This document shows positions 16,361-25,160 of a stretch of DNA of 64,000 nucleotides, piece by piece (the first letter of the stretch is position 1; each line of letters begins with the position of its first letter). Below the pieces are notes generated by a model, which saw nothing but the letters and a program-made list of their open reading frames with translations, did not search any database and was not told the DNA's origin. A program made the translations under genes and the position numbers. Source of the DNA: Streptomyces turgidiscabies Car8 (GTDB lineage: Bacteria; Actinomycetota; Actinomycetes; Streptomycetales; Streptomycetaceae); contig NZ_AEJB01000361.1 of assembly GCF_000331005.1 (NCBI RefSeq), positions 372,001-436,000 of the forward strand, in the 5' to 3' direction.

Positions 16361-18380
16361 CGCCTACCTCTATATCCGGCAGTCCACCCTCAAACAGGTA
16401 ATCAACAACACCGAGTCCACCCAGCGGCAGTACGCCCTGCGGGGCCGGGCCGTCGCGCTGGGCTGGGAACATTCCCAGATCGTCGTGATCGACACTGACC
16501 AGGGACAGTCCGGCGCTTCCGCCGAGGGCCGGGACGGCTTTCAGCGGCTGGTCGCCGAGGTCGGCATGGGACACGCCGGGATCGTCCTCGGCCTGGAAGT
16601 GTCCCGCCTCGCCCGCAACAACACCGACTGGCACCGGTTGCTGGAGATCTGCGCGCTGGCCGGCACGCTGATCCTGGACGAAGACGGCCTCTATGACCCC
16701 GGGAACTTCAACGACAGGTTGCTCCTCGGCCTCAAGGGGACCATGTCAGAAGCGGAGTTGCACCTGCTCAAGGCCCGCCTTCGAGGCGGAGTACTGTCCA
16801 AAGCGAGGCGCGGAGAGCTGGTCCAGCCGCTGCCCGTTGGCCTCGTCTATGACCACGCCGAGCGGGTGGTGCTGGACCCGGACGCCTCCATCCAGCAGGC
16901 CATCCGGCATCTGCTGGCCACGTTCGCCGCGACCGGCTCCGCCTATGCCGTCGTCAAGACGTTCGCCGACGAGGGCCTGAAGTTCCCCCGCCGGATCCGC
17001 ACCGGCCCGAACAAGGACGAGCTGACCTGGGGCATCCTGCAGCACCACCGGGTCCTGCAGATCCTGCACAACCCGCGCTATGCCGGCGCGTTCTTCTACG
17101 GACGCCGACATCAACGCCGCGGTCCGGGCGGCAAGACCATCAGCCACGTCCTGCCGCGCGAGGAGTGGACGGTGCTGATCACCGATGCCCATCCGGGCTA
17201 CCTGACCTGGCCGGAGTTCGAGGCCAACCAGACCCGGCTCGCGGAACTCGCCGCCGCCCACGGCACCGACCGCAAAGCCTCCCCACCGCGGGAAGGCACC
17301 GCGCTGCTGCAGGGCATGGTCTCCTGCGGCAAGTGCGGCCGCCGGATGACCGTGCGCTACCAGCACTACAAAGGCACCGGAAAACCGATCTACCTCTGCC
17401 AGTTCGAAGGGATCCGCAACGCGGCCCCGATCTGCCAGACCATGGTCGGCGACCAGATCGACGCCGCCGTCGGCGAGCTGCTGCTGACCACCCTCACCCC
17501 GCTCACCCTCGAAGTCGCCCTGCGGGTGAGTGATGAGCTGGCCGCCCGCGCCGAGGAAGCCGACCGGCTCCGCGCATCCTGCGTCGAACGCGCCCGCTAC
17601 CGCGCCGACCTCGCCAGGCGCCGCTACCTGGCCGTCGATCCCGCCAACCGGCTGGTCGCCGACACACTCGAAGCCGACTGGAACGACGCCTTACGCGAAC
17701 TCGCCGATGCCACCGACGAGTACGAGCACGCGAAGAACACCGCCATTGGCCCGCTCTCGCCCGAGACCCGCGCAAAGATCACCGCGCTGGCCGCCGACTT
17801 CCCCCGGCTCTGGAACGACCCGGCCACCCCGATGCGGGAACGCAAGCGCATGCTCCGGCTCCTGGTCACCGACGTCACCCTCACCAAGACCGACCACATC
17901 ACCGTCGGTGTCGTCCTGCGCGGCGGCCAGAGCCACCAGCTCACCCTGCCCCGCCCGCTGACCGCCTGGGAACTTCGCCAGACCGACCCCACTGTCGTCA
18001 CAGCCCTCGACGAACTCCTCGAAGAGCACACCGACGCCCAGAGCGCCGACATCCTCAACGAGCGCGGCCTGCCCAGCGGCATGGGCCGACCCTTCACCCG
18101 CGGCATGATCGTCCACCTGCGCAACGCCTACCAGCTACGCAGCCACCGCCAACGCCTGCTCGACGCCGGGATGCTGACCGTCTCCGAACTCGCCCGCCAC
18201 CTCGGCGTCCACTTCCAGACCGTCAAGCACTGGCGCCGCGACGGCATCATCACCGGCGTCCTGGCCAACGACAAGGGCGAGTACCTCTACCCCCTGCCCG
18301 GCCCCAACCTGGTCCGGCCCGTCATCGGCCGGCCACGCCGACACGTCCTGGACCCCGAACACTCCGCAACGACCCGATGA
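16308..18380 (+). CDS. large serine recombinase
   Basis: 690 residues. An N-terminal resolvase domain has the catalytic Ser in AYLYIRQST (about residue 26) and the Arg-containing motif GLEVSRLARN. Then follow a recombinase domain (GILQHHRVLQILHNPRYAGAF), a zinc-ribbon (CGKCGRR ... YLC), a coiled-coil-like region and a C-terminal MerR-like HTH (LTVSELARHLGVHFQTVKHW). This class catalyses unidirectional attP x attB integration. It ends 23 bp from the right joint, so the attachment site lies immediately beyond it. The gene looks intact and is the likely agent of insertion into istA. Confidence 0.92.
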   Translation: MDATAAAGKVTREHLQRDAYLYIRQSTLKQVINNTESTQRQYALRGRAVALGWEHSQIVVIDTDQGQSGASAEGRDGFQRLVAEVGMGHAGIVLGLEVSRLARNNTDWHRLLEICALAGTLILDEDGLYDPGNFNDRLLLGLKGTMSEAELHLLKARLRGGVLSKARRGELVQPLPVGLVYDHAERVVLDPDASIQQAIRHLLATFAATGSAYAVVKTFADEGLKFPRRIRTGPNKDELTWGILQHHRVLQILHNPRYAGAFFYGRRHQRRGPGGKTISHVLPREEWTVLITDAHPGYLTWPEFEANQTRLAELAAAHGTDRKASPPREGTALLQGMVSCGKCGRRMTVRYQHYKGTGKPIYLCQFEGIRNAAPICQTMVGDQIDAAVGELLLTTLTPLTLEVALRVSDELAARAEEADRLRASCVERARYRADLARRRYLAVDPANRLVADTLEADWNDALRELADATDEYEHAKNTAIGPLSPETRAKITALAADFPRLWNDPATPMRERKRMLRLLVTDVTLTKTDHITVGVVLRGGQSHQLTLPRPLTAWELRQTDPTVVTALDELLEEHTDAQSADILNERGLPSGMGRPFTRGMIVHLRNAYQLRSHRQRLLDAGMLTVSELARHLGVHFQTVKHWRRDGIITGVLANDKGEYLYPLPGPNLVRPVIGRPRRHVLDPEHSATTR

Positions 18381-18404
18381 GGTGCAGTGTGATGACACAG
18401 GTTT

Positions 18405-19163
18405 CTCGTGGGCGCCCTCGATGCCGGGATTGCAGTAGAAGCTGTTGATCGAGAAGTGCGAGCGGAACGCCGTCCAGCGGTCGCTTTCCACCCGGCCCCG
18501 GGTGCGGCCCAGAACCTGGCTGACCGCGGCCCGCAAGTTGTCGTAGCGGACCTTGCCGCGCGGCACGCCGCCCAGCACCTGAAGTGCGTGGACGTGGCCT
18601 TCCAGGAATGCTTCCTGCCCGCACGAAGCGAAGATCTTGTGCACGGCCTTCCCGCTGAACGACAGCCGCAGCGAGAACAGGAACACCTTGGTGGGCACCC
18701 CGTCCAGGTGGATCCACACGTCCCCGAAGTCGACCTCCGCCTCGTCGCCGGGGCGGTGGGTCTGCGGCACGAACGCCTGCGGAGGACCGCGGCCCTCCTC
18801 CACTCGGATCTCCGGACGGCGCAGGGCGATGTAGGCGCGGACCATCGAATACGTGATGCCCCGGGCGTCGTGCTCGTCGATCAGCCGGTCGAAGACCCGT
18901 TTGACGGTGTGCCGCTGCTTGCGCGGCGCGTCCAGGTCCTCCCGCAGGATCTGGTCGATCGTCGCCTTGAACGCGTCCAGGCGCGAGATCCGGGGCGGAA
19001 GCTGCTTGCGCGGCGCCGGCCACACCGACTCCAGCGCCAGCGCCACCGTCCTGCGGCCCACCCCGTACTTCGCCGACAAAGCCCTGCTGGACAGCCCTTC
19101 GGCCCGAGCGTCATGGCGTATCGCCGCGTACAACTCGACCTTCGAAACGGGCACTTGAGCCAC
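18405..19163 (-). pseudogene. istA: istA transposase, N-terminal segment (split gene)
   Basis: GTG 19163 starts IstA: HTH region (SSRALSAKYGVGRRTVALAL), then the DDE core with DEAEVDFGDVW and the VRYDNLRAAV motif. It runs to FYCNPGIEGAHEK, where the serine-recombinase element begins. Beyond the joint the frame adds unrelated residues and stops at 18135. The conserved sequence around the last catalytic Glu is therefore cut. Confidence 0.85.
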
Positions 19164-19205
19164 CCAGCGCTAGCCGATGCACCCCGATACTCCCACCACA
19201 AGCCC

Positions 19206-19304
19206 TCAAGTGGAGTCAGAACTCACCGACATCATCTGTCCACCGACACCACTGGAGTCAGAACTGACCTACTACTGGCCTCAACTCTCACCTACAAAGC
19301 CACT
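19206..19304. repeat. IS21 end: matching repeats (istA side)
   Basis: Read on the - strand, the repeats TTTGTAGGTGA, AGTAGGTCAGTTCTGACTCC and CGGTGAGTTCTGACTCCAC recur in the same order as at the other end. They are inverted relative to 12640-12741. The region lies just upstream of istA and probably also contains its promoter. Confidence 0.7.
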
Positions 19305-19469
19305 AGCGAATGGGACCACTTCCCGGGGCCAAGATCCCGCAGGTTCCCCAGGAGCCCGCAGCCGGCACTGCCTCCACGACGGCCCAAGCACACCCACCCC
19401 AGGTCAGATTTTCCAGAGCCACAGCTCACGGCGAAGGCGCTGTCAGTGGCGTGCGGCATGGTGGGCACC

Positions 19470-19895
19470 ATGAGCAGACGGACCACGAGCGGCGGCACCG
19501 AAGCAGAGCGGCAGATCCCAGCGCGGCTGTCCGACGTGGGACCCGGCTGGCGTTCTCTGCTCCAGCGCCTGCACTGGGACCTCGCGACTCTCGCTCCGGA
19601 CTACCAACTCGACTCCCTCACCAGCCGCCTCGGCGGACTCCGCATCCACCTCGGCGACCGCTTCGACGCATCCGGAGAGTTCGACGGAGACTTCGCCGAC
19701 CGGTCCGGAGCCCTTATCGACGCAGCCGAAATCGCATCCGAGAAGACCTGCGAACAGTGCGGCCAGCCTGGCCGGCCCCGCTTCCACGGCGACCAGCACC
19801 GCACCTGGATTCTCGCCCTGTGCGACACCTGCCACGCTCGTCCGCGCGCCACCGAGCCATCGGTTGCTCACCCGGACCAGCCGGCCTCCTGTTAA
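19470..19895 (+). CDS. hypothetical zinc-ribbon protein, 3' end at an IS junction
   Basis: 141 residues from ATG 19470. It resembles a small family common in phage and accessory DNA: GPGWRSLLQRLHWDLATLAP, LGGLRIHL, ALIDAAEIASEKTCEQCGQP, and a terminal LCDTCHAR. Two CxxC pairs suggest a zinc ribbon. The TAA stop is part of the TTAA target of the IS1380 insertion, so the original gene may have been longer. Function unknown. Confidence 0.55.
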   Translation: MSRRTTSGGTEAERQIPARLSDVGPGWRSLLQRLHWDLATLAPDYQLDSLTSRLGGLRIHLGDRFDASGEFDGDFADRSGALIDAAEIASEKTCEQCGQPGRPRFHGDQHRTWILALCDTCHARPRATEPSVAHPDQPASC

Positions 19896-21555
19896 CCTCG
19901 CGCTTTCACGAGGTGGTCTGTCCGAGACTTGATCACGAACGCGAGAAGTGCTCCTGACCTGGAACGATAGGACTTGTCGAGGGTCCAGATCGTGCCGTGG
20001 AAAGAAGCACTTCTCAGGTGAAGAAGCGTATCGGGTCGTACCCGCGTGTCCGCGTCGAGGGCAGCGGTCGTGGAGTGGTCTCGCAGGCCGGGGCCGTGCT
20101 GCTGGTGGAGACGGTCCGCAAGACGGGCCTGGATACTGCGATATCTGCGGCTCTGGCGCCCTGGCGCAAGCCGCGGGCGGTGCACGATCCCGGCAAGATC
20201 CTGCTGGACGTGGCGCTCGCGGTCGCCCTCGGTGGCGACTGCCTGGCCGACATCGGCATGCTGCGGGCCGAGCCGGCCGTGTTCGGGCCGGTGGCCTCGG
20301 ACCCGACAGTCTCCCGGCTGATCGACACGCTCGCAGCGGGCGGCCAACGCGCCCTGAACGCGATCCGCAGTGCCCGCTCCCAAGTGCGCCAACATGTATG
20401 GAAGTTGGCTGACACGTCGGCGCCGGATGCGACCGGTTCTGTGACCGTGGACCTGGACGGCGTTTTGGTGATCGCGCACTCCGACAAGGAAGACGCGGCT
20501 GCGACCTGGAAGAAGACCTTCGGCCATCACCCGCTGATGGGCTTCGTCGACCACGGCACGGGCGGGTCCGGTGAGCCGGTGGCCGCCCTGCTGCGGCCCG
20601 GCAACGCTGGCAGCAACACCGCCGCCGATCACATCACGACCACCCAACTGGCCCTGGCCCAGCTGCCCAAGTCCTATCGGCGCGGGCGCCGGACGCTGAT
20701 CCGCACGGACTCCGCGGGCGGCACCCACGAGTTCGTGGCCTGGCTCGCGAAACGCGGGCGGTGGCTGTCGTATTCGGTCGGCATGACCATCACCGACGCA
20801 ATCCACCAGGCCGTACTCACAGTGCCGCTCGCGGCATGGACGCCGGCCGTAGAGCCGGACGGAGAGATCCGCGACGGGGCCTGGGTCGCCGAACTCACCG
20901 GCGGCATGCTCGACGGCTGGCCGAAGGGCATGCGGCTGATCGTCCGGAAGGAACGACCGCACCCAGGCGCCCAGTTGAGGATCACGGATGCCGACGGCAT
21001 GCGGATCACGTGCTTCGCCACCAACACCACCGGCCGGCCCATCGCCGAGCTCGAACTCCGCCACCGCCTGCGGGCACGGGCCGAGGACCGCGTCCGGGCT
21101 GCCCGCGCGACCGGCCTGCGGAACCTGCCCCTGCACGACACCGCGCAGAACAGGGTCTGGCTGGAGATCGTCCAGATCGCACTCGACCTGCTGGCCTGGA
21201 TGCCGATGCTTGCGCTGAACGACCAGGCCCGGCTCTGGGAGCCCCGCCGCCTGCGGCTCCGCTTGTTCAGCTCGGCCGGACAGCTCGTCACCACCGGCCG
21301 CCGCCGGATCCTCCGCCTCGCTCACCACTGGCCCTGGGCCCATGTCGTCACCAGCGCCCTCGGACGGCTCGACCATCTGCCCAACCCAGTCTGACCAGTA
21401 GTTTTTCCGTCCCTGCGAGCAGCACCACGTCTCCGGAGCAGTGGAACTCCACGCCCACCCGACACGTCAGTCGGGCCACCGGCCTGCCCGCCAATGGCCA
21501 CAGAACGCGAAACGGCCCGCCGACTCCGTCGGCAGACCGTCACGAAAGATCGAGG
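19896..21555 (+). mobile_element. IS1380-family insertion sequence
   Basis: The ends are imperfect inverted repeats: CCTCGCGCTTTCACGA at 19896-19911 against the complement of TCACGAAAGATCGAGG at 21540-21555. The flanks are TTAA (19892-19895) and TTAG (21556-21559), a near-perfect 4-bp target duplication. The length of 1,660 bp is normal for the family, and it contains one full transposase gene. Confidence 0.85.
19997..21394 (+). CDS. IS1380 family transposase
   Basis: 465 residues, full length. DDE-type features are VTVDLDG (first Asp), TLIRTDSAGGTHEFVAWLAKR (second Asp block) and the C-terminal Glu region near WLEIVQIALDLLAWMPML. N-terminal SYPRVRVEGSGRGVVSQAG is typical of Streptomyces IS1380 copies. 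It starts with GTG 19997; GTG 20018 is an alternative. It appears intact and may be active. Confidence 0.9.
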   Translation: MERSTSQVKKRIGSYPRVRVEGSGRGVVSQAGAVLLVETVRKTGLDTAISAALAPWRKPRAVHDPGKILLDVALAVALGGDCLADIGMLRAEPAVFGPVASDPTVSRLIDTLAAGGQRALNAIRSARSQVRQHVWKLADTSAPDATGSVTVDLDGVLVIAHSDKEDAAATWKKTFGHHPLMGFVDHGTGGSGEPVAALLRPGNAGSNTAADHITTTQLALAQLPKSYRRGRRTLIRTDSAGGTHEFVAWLAKRGRWLSYSVGMTITDAIHQAVLTVPLAAWTPAVEPDGEIRDGAWVAELTGGMLDGWPKGMRLIVRKERPHPGAQLRITDADGMRITCFATNTTGRPIAELELRHRLRARAEDRVRAARATGLRNLPLHDTAQNRVWLEIVQIALDLLAWMPMLALNDQARLWEPRRLRLRLFSSAGQLVTTGRRRILRLAHHWPWAHVVTSALGRLDHLPNPV

Positions 21556-21587
21556 TTAGGATCGTGTCACTTGATTGGGGCTACTGG

Positions 21588-22298
21588 ATGCAGGAATTGA
21601 TTTACCTGTCGGATGCGAAGCTGCGCCAGTTCGTGCCAGCAGGACGCCGTTGGACGCGGTTCGGCCGTCGGGTCACGAACTTCCGGCTGGAGGCGCCAGC
21701 AGGTGCTGGTGGTGTGGAAGTCGGGCTGGCGGAAAGCGGAACTGAACCGAGGAAGGCCGACCAGCTCTCAGACGTGATCAAGCACATTGAGGAACGAGCC
21801 CTGTGGTACGGAGATCCCGATGCCAGAGCGGGACGCTGGGTGTACTTCGAAGCCCCGTGCAATATCGTCGTCGCTCGGGACACCGTCCTGTTCCTGGAGG
21901 CTTCGTCGGCTCGTGGCGATGAATTGGGCCCTCACGGCTTCCGGCTACTTCTTCATGGTGCGGCCAATCACCTACTTTCTGATGTGCCTACAGCCGATCT
22001 TGACCCGCGAAACATAGGATTTCACGGCAGTGCCCTTCGCTTGGCGGTCATCCAGATGCAGTACTTGATGCACGCCCGGCCGGAGGACGAGACTGACGTC
22101 GCAAGGTCAAGTCACTATGCCATCGGCAAGATCATGCGCGCGAGTGACCGAAGCCCCGAGAGCGCTGCTTGGGTGCGCGGGTACGCGCGCGTCACGCTGG
22201 CAGCCAGCACGAAGCCCTCTCATGATCAGCCTCCGGCGCAGGCAACCGTGGTGGCCACACCTCTTTACGTCGAATACGCACACGACCTACCCGAATGA
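21588..22298 (+). CDS. DUF7019 / SAVMC3_10250-like protein
   Basis: 236 residues from ATG 21588 (GTG 21564 is an in-frame alternative). The N-terminus MQELIYLSDAKLRQFVP and later RWVYFEAPCNIVV, FRLLLHGAANHLL, AWVRGYARVT and VVATPLYVEYA match a Streptomyces family annotated as SAVMC3_10250 or DUF7019. Its function is not known. It lies directly after the IS1380 right end, so its native promoter may have been displaced. Confidence 0.65.
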   Translation: MQELIYLSDAKLRQFVPAGRRWTRFGRRVTNFRLEAPAGAGGVEVGLAESGTEPRKADQLSDVIKHIEERALWYGDPDARAGRWVYFEAPCNIVVARDTVLFLEASSARGDELGPHGFRLLLHGAANHLLSDVPTADLDPRNIGFHGSALRLAVIQMQYLMHARPEDETDVARSSHYAIGKIMRASDRSPESAAWVRGYARVTLAASTKPSHDQPPAQATVVATPLYVEYAHDLPE

Positions 22299-22375
22299 GC
22301 TGAGCTTTTCTTTATGGTCCGATCCGGTTTCGTTCGGTGATGCCTTCCGGTCGCTTCGCGATCTTGCCTACGTCG

Positions 22376-22760
22376 AGCGGATGGCAGGTCGCCGGTTCGC
22401 GACGAACGAGTACGGCCAGCCGGGGATGAACTGATCCGAGGTCCGCCCGCTGCTGCCGTAGACGTGGCAGAAGAGACGCTCCGCGCTAGTCGGGGCGTCG
22501 AAGCCGAGCCAGGTGCTGACGTCGACGGCGAGGACCAGGCTTCCGTCGGCGGCCTGTGGCATGCGCAGGCCAGACAGCACCCGCCGCAGCCGGGGCACGT
22601 CGATGTTCCCGCGGTTCAGCGCGTCGTACAGGCGCCGTGCCCGCGCCGGTGCTCGGCCACCAGCGTCAGATCCATCGGCGTCCTCACCGGCCCGTCCGCA
22701 CACAGCAACGCGTCAGCGAGTTCGAACAGTCCTCCCGGAAGCGTGACGCTCGCCCAGGCC
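22376..22760 (-). pseudogene. N-terminal remnant of a DDE transposase
   Basis: On the - strand the peptides LFELADALLCADGPVRTPMD, then in another frame LYDALNRGNIDVPRLRRVL, LVLAVDVSTWLGFDAPTSAE and FIPGWPYSFV, match the start of a common Streptomyces DDE transposase of the NF041680 type. A frameshift separates the two parts near 22630. The C-terminal two thirds are missing. Confidence 0.65.
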
Positions 22761-23978
22761 CGGTGTCAGGCAGCAGACCCCCCAGCGAGGCAGGCCTCAA
22801 CAACGCTGGTGATCCCCCAACACGGTGCCCGCTCAAGATCCCCGACGGCGTCAGGTACTGAACGTCGCGGGGCGAGGTTCTCCTTCAACACGCTGACTTG
22901 CCAAGGAAACCGACTGTGGCGGCCTTGAGATCGTCGACGAGGACGGACCGGACCACTAAGCCCTCCGCGCCGGGCGCAAGTGCCTCACCGCTCGCATCAC
23001 CGAGATCGACGCCATCCTCGGATGACCGTTCCTCGGGGTGCCGACACAGGTAGGCCGTCACAACACCCTGAATGTGCGACGCGGGAATGCCCACAGTGCT
23101 CCTTCGTCAACTCCCCGATAGCCGCCGTCCGTTCACGGCCGCGCGACGGCATGCAGGCGCGTCGTCCCAACGAAGCACGGATTGCACCAACATCACCCAC
23201 ATCGACGTCCGTTCTCGAAGGTGCTGATGCTAGCCGCCGACGTGCCAATTCAGGGGTCCGCCATCCCGGTCGGCGTGCTGGGCGACACCCCGTCTCGGGC
23301 AGTTCAAGCCATCTTGGTCAGCGCTCAACTTCGCGGTGCCGCAGCCTAGTTCGAGAATCCTTTCTTCTGGATTCTTCCCAGGTCATCGGGCCACAGCGCC
23401 ACTGTCTGCCCGTCGTCAAACGGCCGCTCGGATTGTCCGGATCACAGCCCCGGACCCCACCGAATGTCAGTGCCGTGACCGAAGGTTCCTTCCGCACCCC
23501 CCAACCCGCGCCTCGCTGCCGTCTGGACAGCAGCCCTATCCCCCGAGCACGGCACCGCAGATCCGGAGGATCCAGTTGACGACCACCGCGACAACGACGA
23601 GTTCTTGGTATCTGCGCGCAGGGGATCGCTACCACCGCTTCGCTGAGACGGCGTGCCGCGCACCACCGGCTCCCCGGCAGATCCGGCAGCTGGCCCATGG
23701 CTGCGGCCACCGCGTTCGCGTTCATACCAGTCCACGGCCGGCGCACGTACCGGACGCGTCATCGGCCGCCCACGGCAACTGCTCTTGACTGTGCTGCCTC
23801 CCGACACTGACGACTGAATCGAACTGACGCTGGGCGGGCCGCAATGCCGACGCGCCCTGACCGACCAGCTCGCAGTCGAACTCAACTTCGAAACATCGCC
23901 CGCTGTTGCCCGTGTCGGTTCCATGAGCAGGCACGTTGTCCGGTTGCTGTGCCCACTTTCCGTCTCCAAGGAGGACCC
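22761..23978. other. non-coding or decayed stretch
   Basis: About 1.2 kb without a supportable gene. Several overlapping frames are open on both strands but show no family motif, no good RBS and biased Arg/Pro/Ser composition. A short + strand peptide near 22965-23024 (GRKCLTARITEIDAILG) could be a regulator tail. I read this as decayed DNA between the transposase remnant and the next operon. Confidence 0.4.
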
Positions 23979-24134
23979 GTGAATCCCATGCCCGTGCTCG
24001 CCGCCCTTCGTCCCGCGTTCGAACATCTCGAGGCGCCTGTCCAGGTGGGTCAGTCCGCTGCCCTGCGGCGTCCTGTTGACGCCCGCCGCGCCTTCGCATC
24101 CGCAGCACGCCTGTCGTCGAGGTGGGATGCATGA
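23979..24134 (+). CDS. small 51-aa protein at the head of the APH-MFS operon
   Basis: GTG 23979 is preceded by the strong RBS AAGGAGG (23968-23974). The 51-residue product starts MNPMPVLAALRPAFEHLEAP and ends SAARLSSRWDA. Its TGA overlaps the ATG of the next gene (ATGA at 24131-24134), so the two are coupled. It has no Cys and few Ser/Thr, so it does not look like a lanthipeptide core. It may be a leader peptide, a small partner protein or a RiPP-like precursor; no family is recognised. Confidence 0.5.
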   Translation: MNPMPVLAALRPAFEHLEAPVQVGQSAALRRPVDARRAFASAARLSSRWDA

Positions 24135-25012
24135 CCGACGCCGCTCCCCCTCCCCCGGGTCTCCGGGCCTGGGCACGACGCCAGGTCGGTCCGATCACCG
24201 CCGTACGGGATGTCTCACATCCGCGGCCCGGCTCCCGCGTGTGGCATCTGGAGCTCGGCGGGCGTCTCGATGTCTTCCTGAAGGCTGCGTCGGGTCCGGT
24301 GGCCTACCGGCGGGAGTCCTTCGCCTACCGGCACGCGGTTCCGGCTCTCGGCCAGGGCTCCGCACCCCAGTTGATCGAGTCGAGCGCGCAACACCTGGGC
24401 CTTCTGCTGACGGCGATCCCCGGCCGGCCGCTCGCCGAGCTGGATGTGCCCCCGGCCGTGAGACATGAGGCCTACCGGCAGGCGGGAGTCCTCCTCGCCC
24501 GGCTTCACCAGGCTGGTGAGTTGCGAGGCGAGCACCGTACGGAGGCCGAGGAGGCGCTGCGTCGTACGGCGCACGGAGCGGAGAAGCACCTGGCGGCTGC
24601 CGGCGACCGGGTGAGCGGTGCCGAACGGCGGCTCGTCCTGCGCCTGGCCGGGGAACTGCTCGTGCTCGGCCCGGTGCTGCTGGGCTTTCTCCATGGCGAC
24701 GCGTGGGAGAGGAACATGTTGTGGTCGGGCCGCCGTACGGCCTGGGTGGACTTCGAGCGGGCCCGGTTCGGAGCCGTTGTCCAGGACCTGGTCGCCATGT
24801 ATTGCGGGGCGTGGTCCGAGGAGCCCGGTCTGCGCCCGGCGTTCTTCCGTGGCTTCGGCCGCGAGTTGAGTGCGCAGGAGGAGCACGCGCTGACCTGCCT
24901 GTCCGCGCTGGATGCTGTGAGCTGTCTGGGGTGGGCGCCCGGACAGGGCGATCTGCAGGTCGCTGCCCGTGGCCGACGGGCTCTGGACCGGCTGATGGGG
25001 GCATACGCGTGA
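24131..25012 (+). CDS. aminoglycoside phosphotransferase-family kinase
   Basis: 293 residues, ATG 24131 with GAGGTGGG just upstream. The APH fold motifs are intact: possible ATP-anchoring Lys in LDVFLKAASG, catalytic loop GFLHGDAWERNML (HxDxxxxN) and the metal-binding AWVDFERA. Family members phosphorylate sugars, aminoglycosides, choline or other small molecules. The gene sits between a small peptide and an MFS transporter, so it may modify or inactivate the exported product. No specific antibiotic can be inferred. Confidence 0.75.
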   Translation: MTDAAPPPPGLRAWARRQVGPITAVRDVSHPRPGSRVWHLELGGRLDVFLKAASGPVAYRRESFAYRHAVPALGQGSAPQLIESSAQHLGLLLTAIPGRPLAELDVPPAVRHEAYRQAGVLLARLHQAGELRGEHRTEAEEALRRTAHGAEKHLAAAGDRVSGAERRLVLRLAGELLVLGPVLLGFLHGDAWERNMLWSGRRTAWVDFERARFGAVVQDLVAMYCGAWSEEPGLRPAFFRGFGRELSAQEEHALTCLSALDAVSCLGWAPGQGDLQVAARGRRALDRLMGAYA

Positions 25013-25160
25013 CGCCCGACCGTGTCCCTCGCCCCTGCTCGATCCTCGCCGTTCGACGAACACCTCTTTCGCGCTCGCCAGGTGGTGCCGGTCGTATCCC
25101 CCGTCTCCCCCGCTCGCTGTCTTGTCCGAACCGGAGCACGCGATCGGCGCGAGGTGTGTC

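Larger units (their letters stand above)
14985..18403 (+). mobile_element. serine-recombinase element integrated in istA
   Basis: A 3.4-kb segment separates the two parts of istA. Both junctions share TTT (14984-14986 and 18402-18404), as expected for a serine integrase with a short crossover core. The restored istA reads through in frame. Genes inside, all on the + strand, are a DUF5372 protein, an HTH protein, a doubtful small ORF and the large recombinase. This small gene set without phage or conjugation genes resembles recombinase cassettes known from actinobacteria and rhizobia (Y4bD/Y4pK-type). Confidence 0.8.
12639..19304. mobile_element. IS21-family element carrying a nested insertion
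   Basis: The outer ends are inverted repeats: AGTGGCTTCGTAGGTGA at 12639-12655 matches the complement of TCACCTACAAAGCCACT at 19288-19304 with one mismatch. Inside lie istA and istB on the - strand, with a small passenger-like gene beyond istB. istA is interrupted by a 3.4-kb serine-recombinase element, so without that insert the IS would be about 3.2 kb, longer than a simple IS21 because of the passenger region. I see no clear immediate target duplication. Confidence 0.8.

Noticed and set aside
15060..18380. A single 1,106-codon open frame covering the whole recombinase cassette
   Set aside because: Only the part from 16308 has recombinase domains. The upstream frame is an Arg/Gly-rich shadow of the DUF5372 and HTH genes.
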